Assembly: GCF_037975245.1 (NCBI RefSeq)
Contig: NC_092581.1
Span: 19,678,303-19,742,302, forward strand
Source of the DNA: Apostichopus japonicus
Taxonomy: Eukaryota > Echinodermata > Holothuroidea > Aspidochirotida > Stichopodidae
DNA length: 64,000 nucleotides
Direction: 5' to 3'
The position numbers and the translations under genes were made by a program. The notes beneath the pieces were generated by a model. The model saw only the letters and a program-made list of their open reading frames with translations, was not told where the DNA came from and made no database searches. This document shows, one piece after another, positions 1-18,072 of this stretch; position 1 is the first letter of the stretch; each line of letters begins with the position of its first letter.

Positions 1-63
1 ATATATACACACACATGTATATATGTGTGTGTGTATATATATATATATATGTATATGTATATG

Positions 64-115
<52 letters not shown>
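1..115. repeat. TA/CA microsatellite
   Basis: Alternating CA/TG and then almost pure TA dinucleotides run from the left edge, so the array probably continues outside the window. Confidence 0.95.
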
Positions 116-6642
<6,527 letters not shown>

Positions 6643-6873
6643 GGGATGGATATATACGTAGAAGTACGTGCGGATACTATCCGGATTGGTCAAAATAAAT
6701 AACACAATTCAATTCAATGTATGGGATGGATATACATAGAAGTAAGTGCGGATACTATCCGGATTGGTCAAAATAGATAACACAATTCAATGTATGGGAT
6801 GGATATACATAGAAGTAAGTGCGGATACTATCCGGATTGGTCAAAATAAATAACACAATTCAATTCAATGTAT
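6643..6873. repeat. Three-unit tandem repeat (about 73-80 bp)
   Basis: Units start at 6643, 6723 and 6796, each with GGGATGGATATA. Each contains the inverted repeat CGGATACTATCCG and ends in CACAATTCAA(TTCAA)TGTAT. Differences between units are few, mostly a 5-bp TTCAA insertion or deletion. Confidence 0.95.
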
Positions 6874-8115
6874 ACTTTATCTTTAAGCTTTGGTGTACTG
6901 TAACAGGAGTGGAATAGACTTTGATAGTACATAGTATAACTATAACAGTTTGTGACTTAAGCTCTATCTTCTTTGAAATCTCCTTCCTCCTCCTCCTCAA
7001 ATCAGCAGACTATAGTTGTTGTTGTTTTTGTATGATTGAGCACTTTTCTTGCTTCCAGAACTGCTGCTGTATGTTCAGGTGTTTATGCAGTACAAAGACT
7101 ATATATCAGGACCCTCCTCCCCCCTGTACTGCTATCTACTGCAATCTCCTCTAATCCTGCAGCTTTGCCCGATGAAGTGTGACGATAGATAACAGGAAAG
7201 CTCCTGTACATGAAACCACGACCCTTTTCTTATCTTTAAAATCCCCTTACTTAGCTTTATATCTTCTGTTTATAGCTCCATGATTCAAGGAAGCTACAAA
7301 ACTTGAGACTACCAACTAAACAGTTTGCTAACTGTGACCCCCTTTGGAGAAGGAAAAAAGCCTTGTTGAATGCTTGTAAGAAGTTTACAAGCATATGTTG
7401 TTTGTATTTTTGGGTTCTCCCATTTGGAAGGTTTCATGACAATTACTGCAAGAGAAAGTAAAAGATAACAGGCCGCGGTTATAAGCAGTACATGCTGTTT
7501 GTGTGACCCAGACACAAACACATCTCATTTTCAGTGCTTGTTTAATGACCATGCATTCTAATTAAGTGACTTCTAGCTGTTTCTGATGAACTAACTGTAA
7601 AATACCCCAAACCCCAGACAAGTTTGGAGGTTCACAACACAATGTTGATTATCCATTTATCATATCTCTGTTATACTATTAATACATCCTAAACCTTCGG
7701 AATTCTCCTCCATCCCTCTTGTGATGTCATAGTTATATACTGGAGTATAGTCATACATTGTTATCTTAAGTGTGAAGATTTTAAGGTAAAAGCACCTTTT
7801 TGCATTAATTTTGGTAAAATTTTGACACTATAATGCATGTTAAAATCTAACGCAGCTCATCAGCCAAAAGTTATGCAAATTGCTGTTCTTTTCGGTGCAT
7901 ATTAAATAGAGTTGATGGTCTGATCGTTTGATTAATTAGAGCATGTTTTGAGTAGCTTATTCTTGGTTAATTTGGTATAAAGCTACCGCAAAGAAAATTA
8001 GATAGCAAATCAACAACAAAACTGAAATTTTTCTTGATTATTACAAAAAACAAAACAAAAAAGCACAAACACAAATATTGAAAGGGTTCTAATAAGAAGT
8101 GATTGTCTAAAAAAA
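6874..8115. other. No gene seen
   Basis: This is AT-rich sequence with no coherent reading frame or repeat found. Confidence 0.5.
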
Positions 8116-8178
8116 GATTCAACCAATGAATTACAAAAACCTGCGCTCTACCGAATGAGCTAGCCACCAGACCGTAGG
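8116..8178 (-). repeat. Decayed tRNA-derived sequence (SINE remnant)
   Basis: On the minus strand the sequence reads like the first half of a tRNA, with an A-box-like TAGCTCATTCGGTAGAGCGC, and about 20 bases later a degraded B box, GGTTGAATC. The stems do not form a full cloverleaf, so this is a pseudo-tRNA or the head of an old SINE rather than a working tRNA gene. It differs from family C. Confidence 0.6.
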
Positions 8179-8649
8179 TTTTGGCAAAGCCTTTATTGAA
8201 GGTAAAAGGTATAATAAATTTTATTTGCTCTTTCCAAACTGAACGAGAAAAGTTTTTTGAGCAGATAGCATACAACTTCTTGCTTTGAAAATGTCCATTA
8301 AATTTGGATAATAAGTAGACAGCTAGGTGATCTTAGCCTTTTTCTTTTTTTATCACTTTCCTTTTAGCCCCATCATGTTTTATCAAGTAACTTCCCATGG
8401 GAATCAATCTCGGGGCTCTAACTAAAGTAGTCACGGCATTTCATTCCCTCTGTAAATGACAGTACAGTTGAATCAATTGCGTAAATCAGTATAAACTATC
8501 GTCTTAATGGGGTAGCGGTGGATAGTTAATTGAACTCGGATTCTTTAAAGGTGATCGTTTAATTGTAATGTAATATCTTTCTGCTCCTAAGTTCCATTAT
8601 TTTGATTCGTCTGCAGCAGTAATAACATCACAGAAAGGTGGTAATTATC

Positions 8650-8669
8650 GGGGGGGGGGGGGGGGGGGG
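8650..8669. repeat. Poly-G run (20 nt)
   Basis: Twenty consecutive G are followed by further G-rich sequence (GAGGGGAGGG). This could form a G-quadruplex and is prone to assembly length error. Confidence 0.9.
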
Positions 8670-10952
8670 ATGAGGGGAGGGTTGGTTGTGTCGTAGGAGG
8701 CAGTCACTAAGGGAAGTATGAAGTTTAAAGTGGAAGTCTCACCATCGTTATAGCTTTAATATTGAGAAATGAAATTCAGCACCCATTGCTCAACTTTGTA
8801 TCTTTTAAAGTGCTTAAAGGGGGGAGGGGGCCCAAAGCCAACAACCAGAACTCTAAAGTGGCCTTACATCCTGGAGTGTGTTCTGCGTGATAAAAGATTA
8901 GCCCAAACAGCTAAGAACTAAATGTTGATTTGTTTAAGAGATATCCTAGTTAAATTACTTATATCTGTGAGCTGTCTTTTTGTAGTTTAACTGTGATGTC
9001 ATAGTGCCACTAGGGTTCTGGAGAACCATTCACCTTCTCTTTATTTGTATTTATATCTTCATATTTTCATTTTTCACCGTAGTCTAGTCAGTGTTGAGAT
9101 TAAAACCAATGCCATCATTTGGGGCATGTTAAGAGATTCAATATATTAGATTCAGTATATACTGTACTTGCAAACCCTATCTCAATTGCAAAACAATAAA
9201 CATAAAATAAATTAGAAAAGAATATTAAACATATTAACTTTGCATTTCACTTACCTGTCTCCCCACAACCTTAGCACTCTCATATAATTTAGAAATGAAA
9301 CACCTGACAAAGTGAAGCACATGTGGCTCCATGATGTCATAATTATACTTGATCAAGCCTTCAGACATGTATGAAGGATAAATAAGTCTGTGAAATCTAC
9401 TAAAATATCATTTAAGATATTTTCCTCAGATTTAGAATTACCTCTGTCACATAGGCCAATGATGTACGTTGGTTGAGCTGTTTCTGTTTCCTTTAAATTA
9501 AAGTTGAAAACTGCACCCATTTCCCAGTATCTTCCAAATTTCTTTCTTCCAGGTTTTAAGGCCATGTTTAATATTCAAGCCAATTGCTTTCCAATAACTA
9601 GTTTGTATTCATAGAATCAACCTTTTGTCCAGGTTTACAGGGGACCTCTTAGTTGACACTGACCATTATACTGTTGTCCTGTATAAGTAAGTATATCTAT
9701 GTAGGACAGTTGTGTTAATATGATAAAAGCCCAGCTATAGGCTTTGTTTAATTCAGTGCACGCAGTACTGAGGTACCTCAAAGTGACAAAATGCATACAT
9801 ATTGAAGAATCTTTAGTATCCATTGCACTTTTTGATATTCACTCCGTTGTTTCTGAATCGGAATGAAGATAATAAGAGACATGGGAACTTGAGAGATTGT
9901 GTAGGATAGAGATTGCTAGGAGATTTGGAATATGAGGTTTAATGTGTACTAAATGCATTATTTCCATCTTGTTCCATAACATGCTTCAAATTGCATTGAA
10001 TATTGTAAAATTGCAAACCAGAATAAGACATCAAGGTACATTCATACAGTTATGTTTTGGTTATACTACTAAATATTATATACCTTTCCTTAATTATGCA
10101 AATTACAATCAATACAAAATTAGAATAACCATGACAATATAAATATGTCATGATGTAATTAAGATGAGATGAATTTTACAAGGGGCTGATGGAATGTGTG
10201 TCTTGAGTTGTACTGTTTTGGACATTTGCTTGATAAATGACCTTTGACATAGTATGTATCATGTCATGACCTGAATGCATGGAGGAGTGGGGGGAGGTTG
10301 GGTTGGAGAGGGTGTGCGGGGGGGGGGTTGTAGAGGGGCACCTTAAATATTACAAGGGGTGATTTACATATCGGCTTGTGCATATATACCCAAATTGTCT
10401 GCAGCAAGTAGGGGCGTTTGCCTTCTAGATAACATTTAATTGAAAAAGTAGGTATAAGTAATATTATAAATCAAAAGAGAAAAAAAACATCTATACTATC
10501 TTATCTATACTAGCAAACGCCTGAGTAGGTAAGTGCATACTAAGTTAGAGGGCCAGACATTTGGAGACTAGCAAGATCTTCTCCAGGGAGACAAACTGAG
10601 GCCAAATCATATTAAGGAAAGACACACATAATGTTTAGAAGTTTGGTGGGTGTGTGGAAGAATGGCAGAATCTGCATGTCCAATCTGGTTTCGTATACCA
10701 ACTCTAAAAAGTCAACCTGGCCAGTACGAAGTGACATCTGGATTATAAATGGGGAGGGGGAGAGAAGAGGATGCTTGACACTGCAGGGGAGGGAGGCCAT
10801 TGCCCCCAATAATTTTCACAATGAGTTTCTCATGGGCATGGTGTTGCTTCTGACGGTAATTTCCAAACCACTGAACGTTTTTGTCTCGTGTTTGCCTTCT
10901 CCAGGCCTTTCTCCCGGCCTTTCCCTGGCCTTCCTTCATCTCACACCTACAG
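8670..10952. other. No gene seen
   Basis: This is AT-rich sequence with a family A core match at 9250-9290 and a G-rich tract at 10281-10330. The open frame that runs up to 11032 has no recognisable content before the candidate exon at 10953. Confidence 0.5.
9250..9290 (+). repeat. Family A short match
   Basis: CTTACCTGTCTCCCCACAAC followed by CTTAGCACTCTC matches the core of the long family A copies at 38106 and 56457. The similarity fades on both sides. Confidence 0.75.
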
Positions 10953-11026
10953 TGTCAGGGTCCCTGAATGGGGAAACCTTTGATATTTGGCGAACTAATC
11001 GCTTGGGTAGACATACTCTCCGCAGG
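10953..11026 (+). CDS. Candidate isolated exon (uncertain)
   Basis: A pyrimidine-rich tract and acceptor (CTTCATCTCACACCTACAG) precede 74 nt that read SGSLNGETFDIWRTNRLGRH then TLRR, followed by AGG|GTATAG. The composition is richer in GC than the flanks. The exon would enter with two bases and leave in phase 0, which would fit exon 2 at 44093 and make it a possible far-upstream alternative 5' exon. The donor is weak (A at +5) and no partner exon was found nearby, so chance is a real possibility. Confidence 0.3.
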
Positions 11027-12473
11027 GTATAGAGGAATATTCATAGTTTCTGTGCTGACCTGTACATTGCCTTTATACCAACAGTATTATACAACAATGT
11101 CCATGAGTAAGAAGTGGAACAAAGTTGTCTTCAGTTATCGTTACCTTATCAAGTTTGATAAATTTGTTGGTATTTTGACAACTGCTTGTAAAAGAATTGC
11201 ATTTAGCATAAACCTTGTTTGAAGGATGTGTTTATGAACGCATTTTATGAGAAACATGAAAGTAACATGCTTGCGGAGTATGACAAAGTTGCATAAAATT
11301 GCATTTTGAATTTTGAGTTAATTCCACTTATATACATATAAATATATATATGTCATCAAAATAAACATCAAAATTTATTATAATCAAATATTAAAAACCA
11401 TGCAAGTAAATATCGATAATTTCAAAATTTACCATCAAATACAAATGACATGACAATTAATTCCTACTGTATATACAGTAGTCTTCCAGCATGATAATGA
11501 CTGTACACACTGAGTAATACCCTTCAAGTGTATACCGATATCATACATACACACACCATTGTATACAGATACATATAGTGCTGAATAAACAAAACACGAC
11601 CATGAATGTAACACTGCCTGTCATCGTTCATTCTCTAATTTTGACTTTAATCATATCTACATAGTACGTTTTGCAGCACGAGGCATGTTTTTTCTCTCTC
11701 TCCCTTTCCCTTCAATCTCTCAATTCCTCGTCCTTTCAACCAAGATGTCTTTACAGCCGAACGGTAATGAGACGCGACAAATACAAGGTGACTCACGGTA
11801 TGTTGGAATATTACCCATTCGGCAAGTGGCAATTTGATCCGAATCTCAGGCAAATCAGGGACATTAGAAGGTCATCGTGAAGATCGGCGGATATATGTGC
11901 CGCGGAATCCTTCGGGAGGATCCCCATCCAGGGGGACTGTGGGATGAATTCGTTAGTCTGGAGTTGAGAATATTATGTTACACCGTGTTTGAATTAATAC
12001 ACAAATATCCCCCACGCAGACGTGATACAAGTGTTGATGAAGTATGCCCGATAATTGGCTAAGTGGTCGCGAGGAATGCACCTCATCGAGGCAAAAAATA
12101 GGCCAGTTTTATTTCGGGAAAAGGAAATCTCTCTTACCCATAGGATCTGATAGATAGAACTCATACTGACTCATCCAACTGGTGAGCTAGATTTATTCGA
12201 TATCTTTGGTTAATTTATGGAAATTGTGTGTCCCTTTCTGCAGAAAATGTTTTCCGAGCGGGGAAATACTGGAAGTTTACGGTTTTATGATTATACAATT
12301 TTACATTCGTAGTCTGCGTATGTCATTACCGTAGTGGGCGATCATAAATCAAACTTTGACGAATAGATGAATAGATTGATGCCCGAGGATTTCAGTTGAA
12401 TGAGTATTGTAAACTTTAATAGAACTGTGCACCCTTAATATCTCTTAATGCGTTATCACTATGAAATTTGGAT
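11027..12473. other. No confirmed gene
   Basis: A pyrimidine-rich tract at 11690-11750 is followed by MSLQPNGNETRQIQ in a short open frame and possible donors, but the frame closes quickly. GC is moderately raised from 11740 to 12060. There is no supporting partner exon. Confidence 0.4.
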
Positions 12474-12590
12474 TTACTTGCTCCTCTCTAATACCTGTCT
12501 CCCACCCCACATACATGGTGCACTTTCCCATCTACGTAACTACACATTGGAACGTTTTAGCGCTGCGCCCTCGCTCCCTTGGCACCACCC
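12474..12590 (+). repeat. Family A diverged copy
   Basis: It shares the order CCTGTCTCCCAC, CCATCTACGTAA, then TTTTAGCGCTGCGCCCTC with a copy at 26876-26970. A weaker relative lies at 31545-31640. It looks like a subfamily with a GCGCCCTC block. Confidence 0.6.
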
Positions 12591-12869
12591 ACTCACAACT
12601 CCTTCCCAAACTACCACTTAGGAAGATACTACACGTTAGCGACTCTTGCGTACGTAACAAGTTTCTCTCCAGCTTTGGAAAGTTCATCTTGGACCTGCGA
12701 CCAAAGGAACTCTTTTCCCGTTGTTATCACTATGAAATTTGGTTGTGAAGTAAATGCTACAGTATGTGCAACTTGGATTGAAACTTAAAGAAAAAAAGCA
12801 TTAAAAACAAATTAAACATTAATGAATCAATGTATTTTACTTTGGTTGTGCTTCATCAAGTTGGTAGTC

Positions 12870-12938
12870 GTAGAAGCTTGAGTGCTGTACATAAAAGCTT
12901 GAGTGCTGTAGAAGCTTGAGTGCTGTGTGCCGTAGAAG
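12870..12938. repeat. Short tandem repeat AAGCTTGAGTGCTGT
   Basis: There are three copies of the 15-mer with variable spacers, then a fourth degraded copy. Confidence 0.85.
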
Positions 12939-13431
12939 TCTGTCATCAGTCTGAAGTTGAATCGGTTTGTTGTGCTGGTAGTTAGGTTGCATCGTATCAC
13001 CACGACCCCTGCAGTAATTCACACCGGCAGGAGCTTATAAAATCATTTTAAATTCATCGGTTTTTTTTCACGTCAAAGTACTTGTTCAAGGTCAGTGCTA
13101 GATGTAATCAGAAATGATTATAAACATCTGTAGCTTAGTTAACTTGGATCGTTGTCAAACTTTTAGTCAAATTACTCACTTTAAACCTGGTACCTTTTTA
13201 TTCAACTAACTAATAATTGCTCAAGTGTAAATTTACCAGCACATATTACACTTTCACTATATTATATATATTGTATATACAGTATATAAGTGACATATTA
13301 CATGTGAAATAGTACAGTGTTTTGGTTCACCTTTCTAGAGCCCAGGTTCTCTATCCTGTAACATGAACAGACCTCTTGTGCTGGACAAGCAAGAAATGTT
13401 AACATACCCCTAGACATAGGGAGTAACAACA

Positions 13432-13696
13432 CCAATGACCACAGCCCTACCATGGTATGGGTTGAAGTCAGCAAAAGTTTGGTCTACTGTATGTTGCCTG
13501 TGATGGCTGTCTCACACTTAGCTTAAAAGTTACACCCCTGCTTGTCCCCTTTGCTCTCACATAACGCCAATGACCACAGCCCTACCATGGTAAAGACTGA
13601 GGTCAGCAAAAGTTTGGTTTATGTTGTCTGTGATGGCTGTCTCACACATAGCTTAAAATTTACACCCCTGCTTGACCCCTTTGCTCTCACATAACC
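13432..13696. repeat. Two-unit direct repeat (about 130-135 bp)
   Basis: Units 13432-13566 and 13567-13696 both start CCAATGACCACAGCCCTACC and both end CCTTTGCTCTCACATAAC, with scattered substitutions and small gaps. No reading frame is shared. Confidence 0.93.
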
Positions 13697-14504
13697 CTGA
13701 AATGTTTTCGCAGTCTCCTAGGAGTCCGCCGACCCAATGTTGAGAGACAGAGCTTGTAGAAGGAGATGAAATCACTGGATTTTTGTTTTCTGACTTCTTT
13801 CTGTTAATTCATGTTACTAAACAGAGACATTTCTTGGTGATGATAGGATTTATTAGGCACATTGATGAATGTTGTGTTTCCTTCTGTGCATGGTGAGTAC
13901 CTTCTCCATGGGGATCATGTACAGTTTAGGGAATGTTAACAAGGGATCTCATACCTATCATCAAATACGTTTGCCGAGAGCCCTGCCAAACATCCACACG
14001 TACTATAGATATCCACACTGCACTTGTAATTTCTGTGTTCCACAATAATAGCTGCTGGTTTAGGATAGCTATTTTTAATTTTTCATGGTTCTGCCTCTTT
14101 TGTGTTCTTCCTCCCTCACTGCAAAAAGCCATTATTTAAGGGTACCCTTTGATCCATCTAATCTGGTAACCTGCATTTTATCTCTTGAGACATCGCACGG
14201 CATTTAGCGTGAGCTCAACAGATTTAATGAGGAGGCTCTATCAGACATTTGCAGCCCTTCACGTCATTAGAGTTGGAAGGAAGAGGAGGCGTAAGGTGAC
14301 TCAGAAATGGGTCATGGGGGGGAGGGGGGGACGGGGCATGTAAGGGCAGAGAGAGGGGTGTGCAGTGTAAACATGTAACCAAGTACTGTTAGCTAGGAAG
14401 TTCAGAGTGCATATGTATAGATAAGGCCAGTACAGTAAATACCATAATTTGTAAATATCCCAACCAGTAATGTTTAGAAGTACTTGTGTAGTCTTTGTTT
14501 CCTC

Positions 14505-14545
14505 CCTATACCTGTCTCCGCACAATCTTAACACTCTTGATAATT
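14505..14545 (+). repeat. Family A short match
   Basis: ATACCTGTCTCCGCACAATC then TTAACACTCTTG is a diverged match to the family A core. Confidence 0.6.
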
Positions 14546-14769
14546 CAGTGTCCTTTAGGATGAATTTGTGCTAAGAAGGTCACCAGTTCATGCTTGACAC
14601 GGTATAGCGAGCTTGTCACTCATAAATATTCAAACCTGGTAAGTCTTGGAATTTTACACGTTTTTGAGTTAGCCCTCGATCGTTGCCAATTGATTAATCT
14701 GCATCAGATGTCCGACGGCAGAAAGCAATAATTTTCTGTTTTCTTTGCTGCTTTTGCTTAGAATAAGAG

Positions 14770-14798
14770 TGCTTAGGTCGTGAGGATACAGGTAAGCT
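14770..14798 (-). repeat. Family A short match (minus)
   Basis: The minus strand reads GCTTACCTGTATCCTCACGA then CCTAAGCAC. A related flank (CACTCATAAATATTCAAACC) at 14619 is also seen beside the minus copy near 22440. Confidence 0.6.
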
Positions 14799-17634
14799 TA
14801 TAGCTATCAAGAGTCCAATAAATTTTGGAATAGCGCTGTATAAAATCTTGAAAGGTAACAATTATTTTGCTATGTGTAGTAGGAGGACTCCGTCTACAGT
14901 ATTAGCTGCAGTTTATTCTACTAGCTAGAACAGAAACCCGAAGAAAAAAATAATAAAATAAATTAAAGCACAGTTTCATATGCTTTTAGTACTAATTCTC
15001 TGTTCTCTTCACACCAAAAAGTATAAGTAAACCCTATCCATTACTCTAAAATAAATATCATTCTCTGAGACATGAAAAAACCCTCTACTTTCAAAGTGCC
15101 AAGCTCTTTCAACAAAGATATAAAGAAATGGTGAGGTTTTATTTTATGGGCTGGTGCTCCTAAGTTTATCGTCTTGGAGATGCAGCATATCAATTTATCA
15201 TTCCCGAAAATTTGGAATTGCGAGAAAGAAATGTTCTCTGAGTCAGAAGGAAAAGTAAATATTATAAACAGTCTCAGAGTTTGCTTTTCAGATGATTATG
15301 ACTACATTGTAAGAAAATTTATAATAGGGAGTGAAAAACTTAGCATAAAGAGTCGGGTATCATGTTTGTATCGTGAAGGCTGTGTGTGTGTGTGATATAT
15401 ATAGGTAATGAACTAGCCCTGCAGGTGTCAGAATGACTCAGAAAAAGTGTGTCGTTGATGTAAAGGTTATATATATACCGTAGGCAGGGATGTGACAAAC
15501 AAATGCTAGTTACGATGAGAAATTTCATGTTTTAGAATAATTACAGGTGTGTGTAACTTCAAAGTTCACAGCACTCACGAATGCAAACTCTGGAACCATT
15601 GTAAAATTGTGGATTTTCAATAATTTAGATAATAATTTTAGAAGCAATTTTTTTTGTTAATAAAGCAAGCTATCCCTCTTTATGGATAAAGTAGCAGGAT
15701 GTCCTTTTAATATATAAGTTTATTTTCTTATTGATCAATACTGAAGCAGCATGCAAGCTATGTTTAATTACTTGTTGAGATTTTCTTATTGGAATATTAC
15801 AACTCATGTATCTTTATCAGGCTAACTCTTTATATTCGACTGGATCGAAGTTAAGTTTTGCCAAACAGTGACACTAAGAAATTTTACGTGAATTTTTGGT
15901 ACAATCATATTTTCCTGTGAAAGATGGCATAATTCCTTATTTCATGTAGAAGCAAGGTGCCACTGTGTTGGCAAACTAGTACATAGGCGGTATGTTAACT
16001 TGAATAAAATACTATTATTTTTGGGTGTTTATAAATGTGATTGATTTTTTGTTTGAATTTGCAAACAGTTGCTTTAAGTAGACTGAGAGAGCAGTGTAAT
16101 TAAATGCCGATTAGACCCGAGATTTGAACCCTGCGATAGACTGGGAACATAAATGTGGATCAGTCCTGTGAGATTTGATCCCCGGGATGTAAAATGTGCA
16201 GACCTGTGCAGGGTTCAGAGTCAATTTAATTGCTGATCATAAGATAAAAGGAGAGGGAAGAGAAAAAGACAATAAAAACAAAAAGAACACAAACTTTGTC
16301 AGATTTTTATCCAAATTTCAGTATATATTGGTTTTCGAAAACAAGACAAGTCAATAACCCCCATGCATGCATACATGCAGAGATAAAAGGTTGACTCAAC
16401 ATGTCGGTAATTTTATGTTTTCAAACTTATCTGGGGCATTGTATACAACTGTTTAGAAGTGTACTTTCTCTTCTCACAACAGTAAGAGGCAAGTAACATA
16501 CAGTAGATGGATAGATGCCCTCAAAAGTCGTATGATTTCATCTATAGATCCCTTGAAAATTAACTTTAAAACCAGTTTTCCATTCCTTTACAGGAAGTTC
16601 CTTGTAAGCTAAGTAAGCAGACTGTGTAGGAAATCAAGAGAGGTCGGAAATAATCACATTGTCAATTTTTACAATTATTCATCAAAATTTCTATTTTGTT
16701 TATTAATATCCCAAACTAGCAATTGTTTTTGGTTTCTATTGAATGGTGGTGATCCTGTTATATGAAACAACAGAACTGATTAATCCAGCAAAATAACCTG
16801 TTTGAGAATTATGTATGAGATTAATGACATATTTCACCCTTAGTTTATATGTACCATTCTTTCCATCGGATCGAAAACGATTTCTTCAGCTCCGTTTCGA
16901 TCAGCATTTCTCAATCTCTAGCAGACCTGAGAAAACTGCGTTGCACAGTTTTGGGGCTTCAAAATTTATCCGTCATAATACATACTGCAGCATACATATA
17001 CGCAGTTTTAAAGGTAATTCTAATATCACCATCCTGTTAGCCGTTTGAAATATTTTATTACACTTTGAAAGATACTGATCGCAAATTTGTTGGAAATGGC
17101 TGGTAATCAATATTTTTCAAACAGTATAATCTTCGATTTCATTTTGAGGCCGCTGTCTCGTACCGTGTCACTACTGCACAGTCGTTTCTGTTGTTTATTG
17201 AACTGGAGGGAGGAAGTTAGTATAATTGGCCTTTGATGTTCGTCCACAAATTTGACGTAAGCAATGATAGATTTATGTAGATGCAGCATCAATACTGCAG
17301 TTATGGCATAAATAAAAAAAATAGAAAAATGTTATGTCATATTAAAAAAAAAATTTAAAAAAATTAAGGAATTATTTTTCAGGCTATAATTACTACTGTA
17401 GTTATATCATGCCGAGTTGCATGAGGAGGCTTCATTAATTTAATTGGTCTAAATTGTTATTAATAATTTGTTTGACTCAAACGGAGTCATTGGCTAAATA
17501 TGGAGTCAAGTCAGTAATTGACTCAGCTACTGTACAGATAATTGATGTCATTTTTTAATACTTTTATTGTAGGCAACATTCATAACTTTATAGTAGCAAT
17601 TAATGCAGGTTTTCATTTTAGAGATGTATATATA

Positions 17635-17880
17635 ATTGAAATTGTAGTAAGTTGGAAACCCAGAACAGTGTAAAAACTTTCAGCCTCCATCAGGATTGGA
17701 ACCTGGGCCTCCTGCTTTATATGCGGATACCCTAACCACTAGGCTATGGATGCTGATTGTATGTCCAGAGGTTCGAAACAGGTAAGGTAGGTGGTAATTC
17801 CACTGTAGGCGTTTGTCACCTGTATCGAACAATACTAGTTCTGTTTTGGTGACATATTTGCCTTACTCTAGAGATCAAAC
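17635..17880 (-). repeat. tRNA-derived SINE-like element, family C copy 1
   Basis: This is a minus-strand copy of the element at 53042-53288 and 59408-59632. The tRNA-like part is 17683-17753, with an A-box-like TAGCCTAGTGGTTAGGGT and a mutated B box. About 120 bp of tRNA-unrelated sequence lies 5' of it, including CACCAAAACAGAACTAGTAT. A TA-rich tail lies on its 3' side (17625-17634). Confidence 0.88.
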
Positions 17881-17989
17881 AAGATGCTAACCAACTCAAA
17901 CTCATTTGTGATTCCTTAAGCCGGATCTCGAAAGATGAACAGACTGTTAAATGAAATGGAGGTAAATGACAAAGGCAAATGAATATATA

Positions 17990-18072
17990 TATATAATTGA
18001 AATTGTATTGAGTTGGAAAATCAAGAACAGTGAAAAAAACTTCCAGCCTCCACCGGGATTCGACCGGATTAG
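17990..18072 (-). repeat. Family C copy 2, truncated
   Basis: Only the 3' tail, TA tract and about one quarter of the tRNA-like part remain. Similarity to copy 1 stops after CACCGGGATTCGACC. It lies about 110 bp from copy 1 in the same orientation. Confidence 0.8.

Larger units (their letters stand above)
13697..17634. other. No gene seen
   Basis: This is AT-rich non-coding DNA with family A core matches at 14505-14545 (plus) and 14770-14798 (minus). A splice-like segment at 16892-17011 (CAG before CTCCGTTTCG, AAAG before GTAATT) has open frames but no convincing protein, and I do not call it. Confidence 0.5.

Noticed and set aside
11754-11866. Exon-like MSLQPNGNETRQIQ after a pyrimidine tract
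   Set aside because: The frame closes soon and the donors are ambiguous; not enough for a call.
16892-17011. Possible exon between TTTCTTCAG and AAAG|GTAATT
   Set aside because: Several frames are open but none gives a convincing protein, and no partner exon was found.
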